From Crenotrichaceae bacterium (GTDB lineage: Bacteria > Pseudomonadota > Gammaproteobacteria > Methylococcales > DRLZ01): a stretch of 13,949 nucleotides of DNA. The notes under the pieces were generated by a model. That model ran no database searches. It had not been told where the DNA came from and saw nothing but the letters and a program-made list of their open reading frames with translations. The stretch lies in assembly GCA_011322755.1 (NCBI GenBank), contig DRLZ01000186.1, positions 1-13,949 on the forward strand, given 5' to 3'. This document shows positions 1 to 7,165 of the stretch, piece by piece; the stretch's first letter is position 1, and each line of letters begins with the position of its first letter. The position numbers were made by a program, and so were the translations under genes.

Positions 1-743
1 AACGACCTGTTTTCAATACTGTGCGTGAAGCAGTTGCAGCAACGGGTGCGAACACGAGTATTGTGTTTGTTCCCCCGCCATTTGCCGCTGATTCCATCAT
101 GGAAGCTGCCGATGCAGGAATAAAGTATTGTGTAGCCATCACAGATGGCATACCAACGCAGGATATGATGCGAGTCAAACGCTTCCTGCTGCGTTATCCA
201 AAGTCCGACCGCATGATTCTCACCGGTCCGAATTGTGCAGGAACGATCAGTCCTGGAAAATGTATGCTGGGCATCATGCCTGGTCATATCTATTTGCCTG
301 GAAATGTAGGTATTGTTGCCAGATCGGGAACATTGGGTTATGAAGCCGCCGATCAAATGCGTGAGTTAGGTATTGGTATTTCGACAGCTGTTGGCATCGG
401 TGGCGACCCGATAAACGGCGCATCTCATCGAGATATGCTGGAATTGTTTGAACAAGATCCGGACACAAAGGCAGTGATGCTGATTGGTGAGATTGGAGGG
501 CCGCAGGAAGCTGAGGCAGCGGTTTTTTTTAAAGACCATATGACCAAACCGCTGGTAGGTTATATTGCTGGCTTAACAGCGCCCAAGGGCAGAAGAATGG
601 GGCATGCAGGGGCGATTGTGTCGACTGCAGGCGAAACGGCATCAGAAAAAGTTGAAATTCTTAAAGATGCAGGGGTGCTCGTTGCGCCGACGCCATCAGA
701 CCTGGGAATTACGATGGCAACAGCGTTGAGCAGAGTGAATTGA
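1..743 (+). CDS. mtkB: Malate/succinate-CoA ligase alpha subunit, MtkB-like (5' partial)
   Basis: ADP-forming CoA ligase alpha subunit: with a beta subunit it makes an acyl-CoA (malyl-CoA or succinyl-CoA) from the acid, CoA and ATP through a phosphohistidine. The gene is cut by the window start. The open frame begins at base 3 and reads RPVFNTVREAVAATG, so the GTG at 21 is internal and the N-terminal CoA-binding Rossmann part is largely missing. Visible family motifs are GPNCAGTISPGK, GIMPGHI, ARSGTLGYEA, VGIGGDPI, IGEIGG and RRMGHAGAI, whose active-site His is encoded at 603-605. Several stretches (ITDGIPTQDMMRVKRFL, RRYPK-like LRYPK, GHIYLPG, GEIGGPQEAEA) match my memory of MtkB of the serine cycle better than E. 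coli SucD. The family is near certain. Malate rather than succinate as substrate is inference. The beta subunit would lie upstream, outside the window. Confidence 0.9.
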   Translation, partial: RPVFNTVREAVAATGANTSIVFVPPPFAADSIMEAADAGIKYCVAITDGIPTQDMMRVKRFLLRYPKSDRMILTGPNCAGTISPGKCMLGIMPGHIYLPGNVGIVARSGTLGYEAADQMRELGIGISTAVGIGGDPINGASHRDMLELFEQDPDTKAVMLIGEIGGPQEAEAAVFFKDHMTKPLVGYIAGLTAPKGRRMGHAGAIVSTAGETASEKVEILKDAGVLVAPTPSDLGITMATALSRVN

Positions 744-763
744 TTTTCTCTCTGTTGACAGCG

Positions 764-1351
764 TTATAGCTTGTTTTCCTCTGTGTTGTTTTTGACCGTA
801 TTGGCAACAACAAGAAATGCCAGGAAGTCATATAGTCCATGCGTTATGATGGGTGCGAGCAGGTTTCTCTCACCACTAACATCCATCAGGTAGCCGAGAT
901 AAACACCCACCAGGCCAGTGATGATTGCATACATGCGACTAATCGCATGTACCATTCCAAAAATGACGTTGCTGGCCAGCAAGCCAAATTGATAACCGCC
1001 TAGATTCTCCAGCCAGGGCTGAATTGTTCCACGAAACAGCAACTCTTCTCCAAAGCCAGCGGCGGCTGCCAAAGCCAGCATATGGTACCAGCGTAATTGA
1101 GCTAAATGGCCACCGAGCGTATCAATCAAGGTTTGTTTGATCTGTTCAAAGCCAGCAATTGGATGTACATACAGGGCAATAAATAATAAAAATAAGGGTA
1201 ATGTTCCCAGCAGACCAACGCTGATGGCTGTATTGTCTATACAGAGGTACTGGTATGGGGTTACATCAACGAACCAACCAAGCACAATTGCAACAATGGC
1301 TAAATTTGCCTCAAAGAAAAATGCTGTTTTAAAAAAATATGCTGGATTCAC
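764..1351 (-). CDS. CPBP family intramembrane metalloprotease (CAAX protease/Abi type)
   Basis: Small polytopic membrane protein of 195 residues. It carries the three motifs of the CPBP (CAAX prenyl protease 2/bacteriocin-processing) family: EELLFR at 102-107 (EExxxR), FGMVH at 131-135 (FxxxH) and HGLYD at 171-175 (HxxxD). These Glu and His residues form the putative metal-dependent active site inside the membrane. Hydrophobic segments occur near residues 10-30, 45-63, 90-100, 122-137, 141-157 and 170-184. The start is GTG (complement of 1349-1351) with a weak AGG about 8 nt upstream. The gene converges on the CoA ligase gene with only 20 bases between the stops and is divergent from the GGDEF/EAL gene. 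The substrate is unknown: bacterial members are variously linked to bacteriocin immunity, peptide processing or protein quality control. Family assignment is firm, role is not. Confidence 0.88.
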   Translation of the reverse strand: MNPAYFFKTAFFFEANLAIVAIVLGWFVDVTPYQYLCIDNTAISVGLLGTLPLFLLFIALYVHPIAGFEQIKQTLIDTLGGHLAQLRWYHMLALAAAAGFGEELLFRGTIQPWLENLGGYQFGLLASNVIFGMVHAISRMYAIITGLVGVYLGYLMDVSGERNLLAPIITHGLYDFLAFLVVANTVKNNTEENKL

Positions 1352-1556
1352 GAATTAACCTGATTTGTTGACTAAAGACGCTATTAAACCGCACAATCAA
1401 AGCCTTTGCTAATTTGATTTCAAGTGTGTTCGTTGCATACAGGATGTTGTTGAATGGAGAAAATTAATAACCAGAAAAATTGTATGGGGTTGGAAAATAG
1501 GATTTTCTTGCATTTCAGCTATATTTGACATGACACATTCAGTATTGCAAGGATGT

Positions 1557-1562
1557 TATACT
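1557..1562 (+). promoter_or_regulatory. Possible -10 element (TATACT) just before the GGDEF/EAL gene
   Basis: TATACT matches five of six positions of the sigma70 -10 consensus. It ends 8 bases before the ATG at 1571, so transcription would begin at or next to the start codon, giving a leaderless or near-leaderless mRNA. That fits the absence of a Shine-Dalgarno there. A perfect TTGACA at 1525-1530 is 26 bases away, too far to serve as its -35. The call is weak. Confidence 0.25.
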
Positions 1563-1570
1563 TACTCTAG

Positions 1571-4500
1571 ATGACCATGATTTTGACCCATAATCTGATA
1601 TTTTTCATAGCATCAATTATTGTTGCTGTGGCGGCTATGTTTGTAGCTCTTGAATACATAGTAAAAATCCAGCAGTCCTCGAAATCCCAGCCTGAAAATA
1701 TTTTTTATGGTGCGCTCTCGCTCGGACTTGGTATCTGGTGTGCGCAATTCTATGGGCTGCTCGCGTTAGAGTTTCCTTATTTTGTCGCCTTTAATGTCGT
1801 GCCTACTTTGATGGCGCTACTTGTAGCCGTGTTTCTAAGCGGGATTGCATTATGGGTGTTTAGTAAAGATTTTCCACCGGCACTGCGTCTTGGTGTTTTC
1901 TCCGCTTGTGCTGTCATGGCGATTTCAGCTAGTCATTTTGTTGAAGTCTTTGTATTCAATTCATGTGTTATCAAGCAATCATTATTGCCGGTCGTGCTGT
2001 CTATCTTTTTCTGTGCCCTCTTGGTTTCGGCTTCTGTCTGGTTCATGTTTGCTGCTGCGAGTTTCAAAAAAGGCTTGGGCAGGGCAAAACAGTTAATTGC
2101 TTCTGTCGGAATGGGTCTGGCGATTATTGCAAACTACTCTCTGGATTTCACTTGGGCATCTTTTGTAACTGATGATGGTGCTAGGAGCGATCTAACCGTG
2201 TCTGCCGATGTTATCGCAATTGGCATCAGTATCGCATCGGTATTGTTATTTATCGTTGCATGCAAGTTGTTAATCAAACGACCTGTTGTTTCAATAGCGG
2301 GTGTTTGTTTGCTGGTTTTCGGGGCTGAGTTCAGTATTGGTATTGTTGCTTCTGCATTTACATTTATTGATGAGGAAATTGTTCGTTCATTATTGCGTGC
2401 AAGCATTCTGGCAGTTTTGCTAATTCCTGTCTGGAAACGAATGTATGCCGATGGAAAGAGTCTCGACAAATCAAGACGGCGAGCAGAAACAGTGCTGGCA
2501 TCAATTGGTGATGGTGTGCTTGTGACTGATCCAAAAGGAGAGATTGAATATTTGAACCCAGTAGCAGAACAATTAACCGGTTGGAACAGAGAAAATGTGC
2601 AGGGAAAACAACTAAATACCGCTTTCCATTTATGGGATCAACTTTCCGGCCAACCAGTGAATGATCCAATTGATCTTTGCTTGCAGGAAAAACTAAGGAG
2701 AAATCACACAGTTCAGGCAATATTACGAAATAGGCATCGTCAGGCATCACCGATTGAGATCACAGCTTCAGCCATTCAAAGTGACAACAAAAATGAGGGC
2801 AATATTCTTGTGTTCAGGGATATTTCTGCAAAACATCGGGCAAGAAAAGCGCTGGATCAGGATATAGAGGGGCGAAAGGCACTGAATGATTTGTTGCATA
2901 TTCGTTCTACAGAAATATCAATCGATGAATTATTAAGTAAAGCACTTGCTCTGATAACCTCAGTGTCATGGATGGATATTCATCGTGGTGGGATTTTTTT
3001 AATGGATCGTAGGCGCCAACTATTGCACTTGCGTGTACATGAGAATTTTACTTCTGAAACTCAGTCCTTGTGTGAAAAAGTCCAGTTGGGGCAATGCTTG
3101 TGTGGACGAGCAGCCATGCAAAAAGAATTAGTGTTTTCACCAACAGTTGATGAGCGCCATGAAATTACATATGAAGGGATGGGGCCTCATGGTAACTACA
3201 ATATCCCGATTATTCTCGATAACGTTGTTTTGGGTGTCATCGTTTTGTATTTGAAAGATAACCATAGCAAACGTCAGCAAGAAGTCGAATTTCTTGGAAA
3301 CATGGCGAGTGCATTAGGTATTCTGATTGACCTGAATAGGAAATCAGATAAAATTCAAAAACTTGCCTATTTTGATAAGCTTACCAAATTGGCCAATCGC
3401 GCATTCTTGCTTAAGCATTTCAAACGCGTGGTTTCAAAAGCGAAACGGAATAATAAACAATTTGCTGTCTTGTTTCTTGATTTAGACAAATTTAAAGCGA
3501 TTAACGATACACTAGGCCACCATGTCGGAGATGAGATTCTTATCCGGGTTGCAAGAAGATTGGAAGCATGTGTACGCAAAGATGATTTTGTTGCTCGTTT
3601 AGGTGGTGATGAGTTTGTTATCTTGCTGTCTGGTGCGCGTAAGCCAGGTTCCAGTAGTTTTGACTCGGCTCAAAATATTGCCCAAAAAATTCTCGACTCA
3701 ATTCGAGAACCCTTTGTTATTGATGATCATGACTTAACGATTGGAACCAGTATCGGTGTTGCTGTATACCCTATTAATGGTAGCAAGCTCGAAACATTGT
3801 TACAAAATGCAGATGCTGCAATGTACCATGCAAAAGAGCAAGGACGTAACAATTTTCAATTTTATAGCGAACGTATGAACGAGTTGCTTCTTCATCGTTT
3901 GCAGCTTGAGACTGAACTCCACAAAGCGGCAGAAAAAGGGTTTTTAAGCGTGTATTATCAGCCACAGGTTGATATGGAGTCAGATGTCATTGTTAGTGCC
4001 GAGGCCTTGCTGCGGTGGAATGATCCTGTTATGGGCGTTATTCAACCATCAGAATTTATCCCGATTGCAGAAGAATCAGATCTGATTATACAGTTGGGAG
4101 AGTGGGTGTTAGATCAGGTTTGTTTGCAACTGAAGAAGTGGAAACGCGCTGAACAGTATCCACAAATAAGAAAAATTGCAATTAATGTCTCACTTAAAGA
4201 AATGCAACAGTCTGAATTTGCAAGCGGAGTTGCTGCAATCTTGAGGCGGCATGAAATTAATCCGGACATGATCGAATTTGAAGTGTCTGAATCAGCATTG
4301 GCAGATGATTCTAGAGTCATTTATGAAAATATGATGGAGTTGCACGCAATTGGAATCAAACTAGCGCTTGATGATTTTGGTATTGTGTATTCTTCCCTCG
4401 GGCGCTTAAAAGACTTTCCTGTAGACAGTATCAAGATCGATCGCTCGTTTGTAAAAGATATGACGTCTAACAAAAGTGATGCTACTATTGCAAAGGCAAT

Positions 4501-4708
4501 TGTGGCAATGGCTCATAGTATGAAGATAAAGGTATTAGCTGAAGGCGTCGAAACACCAAGTCAACTGAAGTATTTGAATAAATATGGATGTGATTTGTTC
4601 CAGGGGTATTATTGTGCTCCGGCGTTAAAAGGTGAAGATTTTGTGAAATTTTGTCAAAAGCGCAAGAATGCTAATAAGAAAAATATTGTCAGATTGAGTG
4701 AGGTGTAG
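1571..4708 (+). CDS. Membrane-anchored c-di-GMP enzyme: MHYT-like sensor, PAS, GAF, GGDEF, EAL
   Basis: Inner-membrane signalling protein of 1045 residues that should make and/or break cyclic di-GMP. Residues 1-290 are about seven hydrophobic segments resembling an MHYT sensor, with the metal-site motifs degraded (A58-Q-F-Y, S121-H-F-V, A187-N-Y-S). A PAS domain (about 303-425) and a GAF domain (about 433-595, with CLCGRAAM) follow. The GGDEF domain has an intact GGDEF at 678-682 and an RKDD I-site at 669-672, exactly five residues before it, so cyclase activity with product inhibition is expected. The EAL domain keeps EALLRW (from 811), N872 in NVS, E904 in EVSES, DDFG at 934-937, K955, EGVET and QGYY, so phosphodiesterase activity is plausible, but the usual DDFGTGYSSL reads DDFGIVYSSL. 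An in-frame TAG sits directly before the ATG at 1571; ATG 1577 is an alternative start. No Shine-Dalgarno is visible. The next genes downstream, beyond a 1.2-kb gap, are exopolysaccharide genes, a common output of c-di-GMP. Confidence 0.95.
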   Translation: MTMILTHNLIFFIASIIVAVAAMFVALEYIVKIQQSSKSQPENIFYGALSLGLGIWCAQFYGLLALEFPYFVAFNVVPTLMALLVAVFLSGIALWVFSKDFPPALRLGVFSACAVMAISASHFVEVFVFNSCVIKQSLLPVVLSIFFCALLVSASVWFMFAAASFKKGLGRAKQLIASVGMGLAIIANYSLDFTWASFVTDDGARSDLTVSADVIAIGISIASVLLFIVACKLLIKRPVVSIAGVCLLVFGAEFSIGIVASAFTFIDEEIVRSLLRASILAVLLIPVWKRMYADGKSLDKSRRRAETVLASIGDGVLVTDPKGEIEYLNPVAEQLTGWNRENVQGKQLNTAFHLWDQLSGQPVNDPIDLCLQEKLRRNHTVQAILRNRHRQASPIEITASAIQSDNKNEGNILVFRDISAKHRARKALDQDIEGRKALNDLLHIRSTEISIDELLSKALALITSVSWMDIHRGGIFLMDRRRQLLHLRVHENFTSETQSLCEKVQLGQCLCGRAAMQKELVFSPTVDERHEITYEGMGPHGNYNIPIILDNVVLGVIVLYLKDNHSKRQQEVEFLGNMASALGILIDLNRKSDKIQKLAYFDKLTKLANRAFLLKHFKRVVSKAKRNNKQFAVLFLDLDKFKAINDTLGHHVGDEILIRVARRLEACVRKDDFVARLGGDEFVILLSGARKPGSSSFDSAQNIAQKILDSIREPFVIDDHDLTIGTSIGVAVYPINGSKLETLLQNADAAMYHAKEQGRNNFQFYSERMNELLLHRLQLETELHKAAEKGFLSVYYQPQVDMESDVIVSAEALLRWNDPVMGVIQPSEFIPIAEESDLIIQLGEWVLDQVCLQLKKWKRAEQYPQIRKIAINVSLKEMQQSEFASGVAAILRRHEINPDMIEFEVSESALADDSRVIYENMMELHAIGIKLALDDFGIVYSSLGRLKDFPVDSIKIDRSFVKDMTSNKSDATIAKAIVAMAHSMKIKVLAEGVETPSQLKYLNKYGCDLFQGYYCAPALKGEDFVKFCQKRKNANKKNIVRLSEV

Positions 4709-5620
4709 GGATTCAGAATCCTGATCAAGTGAATTTTTGTGAGTGAAAACCAAATGACTAACTTGAAATAGTTGCGATTCACATGCAGCAGGTTGTCATG
4801 AGGCCAGAAGACATACGCGTCTGTTTTTCCAGGCGCTCGAGTGCAAAGGTTTGTATGGATAACTATTTTACCGAAAATTTATACCTAACTCGCTGAGTTT
4901 GAGCAACTCTCTGGGCAAACAGGCGATGTTGTCGCAGCAAAATCACAGAACCCTGGTCAAATGTAAAATCGATCGAATTGGAAACTCAATTCGGTGAGAC
5001 AGTATTGTAGGTATTTTTTTTGGGAGAGTGTGACTAGGTTTCAGTTGAGCCAATTGTGCATTTCCAGTATCAGGACAACATTAGTGAATACACAACAGAT
5101 TTGTGTTGTTGTGACTACTATCCCTTTGCTATAGAGAGATTTGTACAACCAACAGCTTGCACAGTTTAAAATAGGAATTGTTTATCAGATTGTTGATTGT
5201 TTTAACACATCAATGCTGAGAAAGCAGATTTTCAGTGGCTATTTTAGGACTGAAAGATAGTGCTTCAATTACTAAATAATAGCAGCAATAGTGCTGTACA
5301 TCAGCAATTTGTGCGTTTTGGGTGCTGAGTATAAGTAAATGATCGCTCTCTTCCAGCAATGATGATAAAAAAGCTTGCAGGAAAATGCCTGGTTCTGGCG
5401 GTTACTATTGTTGTTCTGATTAAAAAACAGCAGTGAAACTGAATGATGTTGACGAGAAAAATCAGTATATGAAAACCAGTACTTGCTAGTTCTCAAATTA
5501 AAATTGCTGTGAGAATAATACTTTAACGTAGTCAGTGATTATTTGTACTCGTTCAGATTATTCAGCTGTCCTGATCGGATGATAGCAGCCAGAAGTGGTT
5601 GTCTATCGTAAATAAAATAC
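4709..5620. other. Gene-free spacer with small inverted repeats
   Basis: About 0.9 kb between the GGDEF/EAL gene and the exopolysaccharide promoter with no convincing coding region on either strand. Open frames are short, lack ribosome binding sites and read as low-quality protein. Visible structure: a short palindrome GGATTCAGAATCC just after the stop (4709-4721), a perfect 7-bp inverted repeat CGAATTG/CAATTCG with a 6-base loop (4974-4993), a run of eight T at about 5013-5020, and a 7-bp inverted repeat TTTCAGT/ACTGAAA (5230-5255). None is a textbook terminator. No tRNA, insertion sequence ends or CRISPR repeats were seen. Confidence 0.55.
4974..4993. repeat. Perfect 7-bp inverted repeat, possible hairpin
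   Basis: CGAATTG and CAATTCG are separated by GAAACT, giving a perfect 7-bp stem with a 6-base loop. A T8 run lies about 20 bases downstream, too far for a classical intrinsic terminator of the GGDEF/EAL transcript. It could be an operator or an RNA hairpin, or arise by chance in an AT-rich spacer. Confidence 0.4.
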
Positions 5621-5650
5621 TTGGCATAATCCTATATCACTATCTACAAT
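5621..5650 (+). promoter_or_regulatory. Candidate sigma70 promoter of the exopolysaccharide operon
   Basis: TTGGCA (5621-5626) and TACAAT (5645-5650) each match the -35 and -10 consensus at five of six positions, with an 18-base spacer. It is the best promoter-like pair in the spacer and points toward the outer-membrane barrel gene. Transcription would start near 5657 and leave a leader of about 280 bases before the ATG at 5937. A weaker -10-like TATAGT at 5900-5905 lies closer to the gene without a well-spaced -35. Confidence 0.45.
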
Positions 5651-5804
5651 GGGCTTTGTACATCAAATCCTCCCCTATGCAACAAAGAGTCAATTGGCTG
5701 GTTTTGTTTGACATATGCGGTGACACCAAATTGTCTAGCCCATAGCAGGGTCTAGTACTATTGGTTCGTTTTCCAGAATACAGTCTTGATGCAGGTGAAA
5801 ATCT

Positions 5805-5817
5805 ACCTCCCCCAGGT
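5805..5817 (+). other. Small hairpin with all-C loop in the leader of the barrel gene
   Basis: ACCT-CCCCC-AGGT is a perfect 4-bp stem closing a five-C loop. The loop is complementary to the GGGG core of the barrel gene's Shine-Dalgarno (AAGGGG, 5925-5930). A second C-rich tract, CCTCCCCT, lies at 5669-5676 between CTTTGT and ACAAAG, which can pair. Translation control by loop pairing is possible but purely inferred. Confidence 0.25.
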
Positions 5818-5924
5818 TGTGAATATTTCCCAGAAAAAAGTAAGACGCACTCTCTATATTTCTGTTTGCCAGTAGACATACAGTCAAGCTGGTTTATGGT
5901 ATAGTTAGAAGATTTAAAAAAGTG

Positions 5925-5930
5925 AAGGGG
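5925..5930 (+). promoter_or_regulatory. Shine-Dalgarno AAGGGG deciding the barrel gene start
   Basis: AAGGGG ends six bases before the ATG at 5937. The longer open frame from GTG 5922 would place this ribosome binding site inside the coding sequence, so ATG 5937 is the better start. Confidence 0.7.
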
Positions 5931-5936
5931 ATTTTC

Positions 5937-7139
5937 ATGTTGCATAGGAATTTCCGTATTGAGTACAGAATTCAGGTCTCTATCTATTTTTTGTTATTGA
6001 CATTGCTTTGGGCAGGCGAAGCAATATCAAAAGATTTGCGAAAAGTTGACCCGGGAATTTATGGCGAAGTTAAAACTGGTTTCGCCTATAAGGATAATGT
6101 TTTTCGCAGAGATAGCTCTAAAGAGTCAGATTATCTGTTTATTGCACAGCCTAGTTTATTGTGGAAGGCTGGGTTTGGAAAGCATTTCCTAGTAACGCGG
6201 TATACAGGAGAATATGCGAAATATTTCTCTTTAGATGAGCAGGATTACAATGATCATGCAGGTAGTCTCGACCTTGGTTTTAATTTCACTGAAAAATTTT
6301 ATGCTAACTTCGGTGGTGAGTTTGTCAGGTCCCATTATCGACCCCAGGCTCCTGGAGTAACAATAGATGATTTTCGTTCGGTAACACGCTGGAGTGAAAG
6401 AAGAGTCCATGGAACATTTGTGTATGGACGACGTAATTTGGGCGCTGCAGAGATTGCATTAAGCGTGTATGGAACTCAGCGTCGACATCACAATAACAGT
6501 CAGGATGTTCGTGACAGAGACGGAGTTGGCGTTAAATTGGGATATGATCAGCCACTGACGCAAAAAACCAGGCTTTTGTCCGTGTTCAAATATAACAGAT
6601 ATAATTTTACTAAATCTAATTTGGCTATTGATCAGGACAATCAAGGGTATAGTTTCTGGGCTGGCATATCGTGGGATCATACAGCTAAGACAACTTCCAG
6701 AGTACTCGTAGGTTTTATACGGCAGATATCTGATAGTTCATCGTTTAAAGATTTTTCTGGTGTCGGCGTTGAAGCAGATGTTTTCTGGGAACCCCAAGAG
6801 GATGATCTAATTACTTTTAGTGCGTATAGAATCCCAAAACAATCGAGTGCTCGAGGTTCTGGTTTTTTTATTTCCAATCGCGTGGGGGTTAACTGGCGTC
6901 ACAATTACGAGGACTATATCCATATTAATTCCGGGGTACGGTTCAGGTATGACGATTATAGTGCACAACAAAGAACCGAGAAGTATGCGTTTGCTAATGT
7001 GGGAATTAGTTATTCGCTTACAACCTTGGTGGAAGTTGGTTGCGAATATAATTTCACATTTAGAGATTCGAGTCTTCGAGACAGAGATTACCGCGCAAAT
7101 ACAGTTAACCTGTTTGTCAGGTTGACCCCAACATTCTAA
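5937..7139 (+). CDS. Outer-membrane beta-barrel of exopolysaccharide export (BBP2-like, VpsM/EpsL type)
   Basis: Predicted 400-residue outer-membrane barrel. A signal peptide covers residues 1 to about 30 (LHRNFRIEYRIQ then SIYFLLLTLLWAGEA), and the mature part is a series of alternating aromatic/polar beta strands ending VNLFVRLTPTF, with the terminal Phe typical of outer-membrane barrels. The repeated pattern (FAYKDNVFRRDSS near the N-terminus, SLDLGFNFTEKFYANFGGEF, VGVNWRHNY, CEYNFTFRDSSLRDRDY) resembles the putative beta-barrel porin 2 group found in exopolysaccharide clusters. I chose ATG 5937 because of the Shine-Dalgarno AAGGGG six bases upstream. It starts a same-strand block; the OPX gene begins 26 bases after its stop. 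The neighbouring OPX protein is too short to form its own outer-membrane pore, so this barrel probably supplies it. Exact family name is moderately sure, barrel nature more so. Confidence 0.85.
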   Translation: MLHRNFRIEYRIQVSIYFLLLTLLWAGEAISKDLRKVDPGIYGEVKTGFAYKDNVFRRDSSKESDYLFIAQPSLLWKAGFGKHFLVTRYTGEYAKYFSLDEQDYNDHAGSLDLGFNFTEKFYANFGGEFVRSHYRPQAPGVTIDDFRSVTRWSERRVHGTFVYGRRNLGAAEIALSVYGTQRRHHNNSQDVRDRDGVGVKLGYDQPLTQKTRLLSVFKYNRYNFTKSNLAIDQDNQGYSFWAGISWDHTAKTTSRVLVGFIRQISDSSSFKDFSGVGVEADVFWEPQEDDLITFSAYRIPKQSSARGSGFFISNRVGVNWRHNYEDYIHINSGVRFRYDDYSAQQRTEKYAFANVGISYSLTTLVEVGCEYNFTFRDSSLRDRDYRANTVNLFVRLTPTF

Positions 7140-7165
7140 TTTTTAACGAAAACAACTTAACTATC

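Noticed and set aside
1525..1562. TTGACA (1525-1530) paired with TATACT (1557-1562)
   Set aside because: The spacer is 26 bases, outside the working range for sigma70.
5397..5406. ops/JUMPstart-like GGCGGTTACT upstream of the export operon, and GGCGGTGATA near 11005
   Set aside because: Only the first six bases match the GGCGGTAG core of the ops element, and the first lies upstream of the predicted promoter. Not enough to claim RfaH control.
5359..5436. 25-codon ORF reading like a membrane anchor (MMIKKLAGKCLVLAV...)
   Set aside because: It has a signal-anchor look but no ribosome binding site and no downstream continuation. A short hydrophobic frame in an AT-rich spacer is expected by chance.
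5708..5736. Perfect -35 TTGACA at 5708-5713 as an operon promoter
   Set aside because: At 17-18 bases downstream there is only TTGTCT/TGTCTA, a poor -10. The pair at 5621-5650 is better.
5272..5945. Minus-strand open frames of 74 and 101 codons in the spacer before the barrel gene
   Set aside because: No recognisable motifs or ribosome binding sites; residue composition looks like translated non-coding DNA, and one overlaps the barrel start and promoter.
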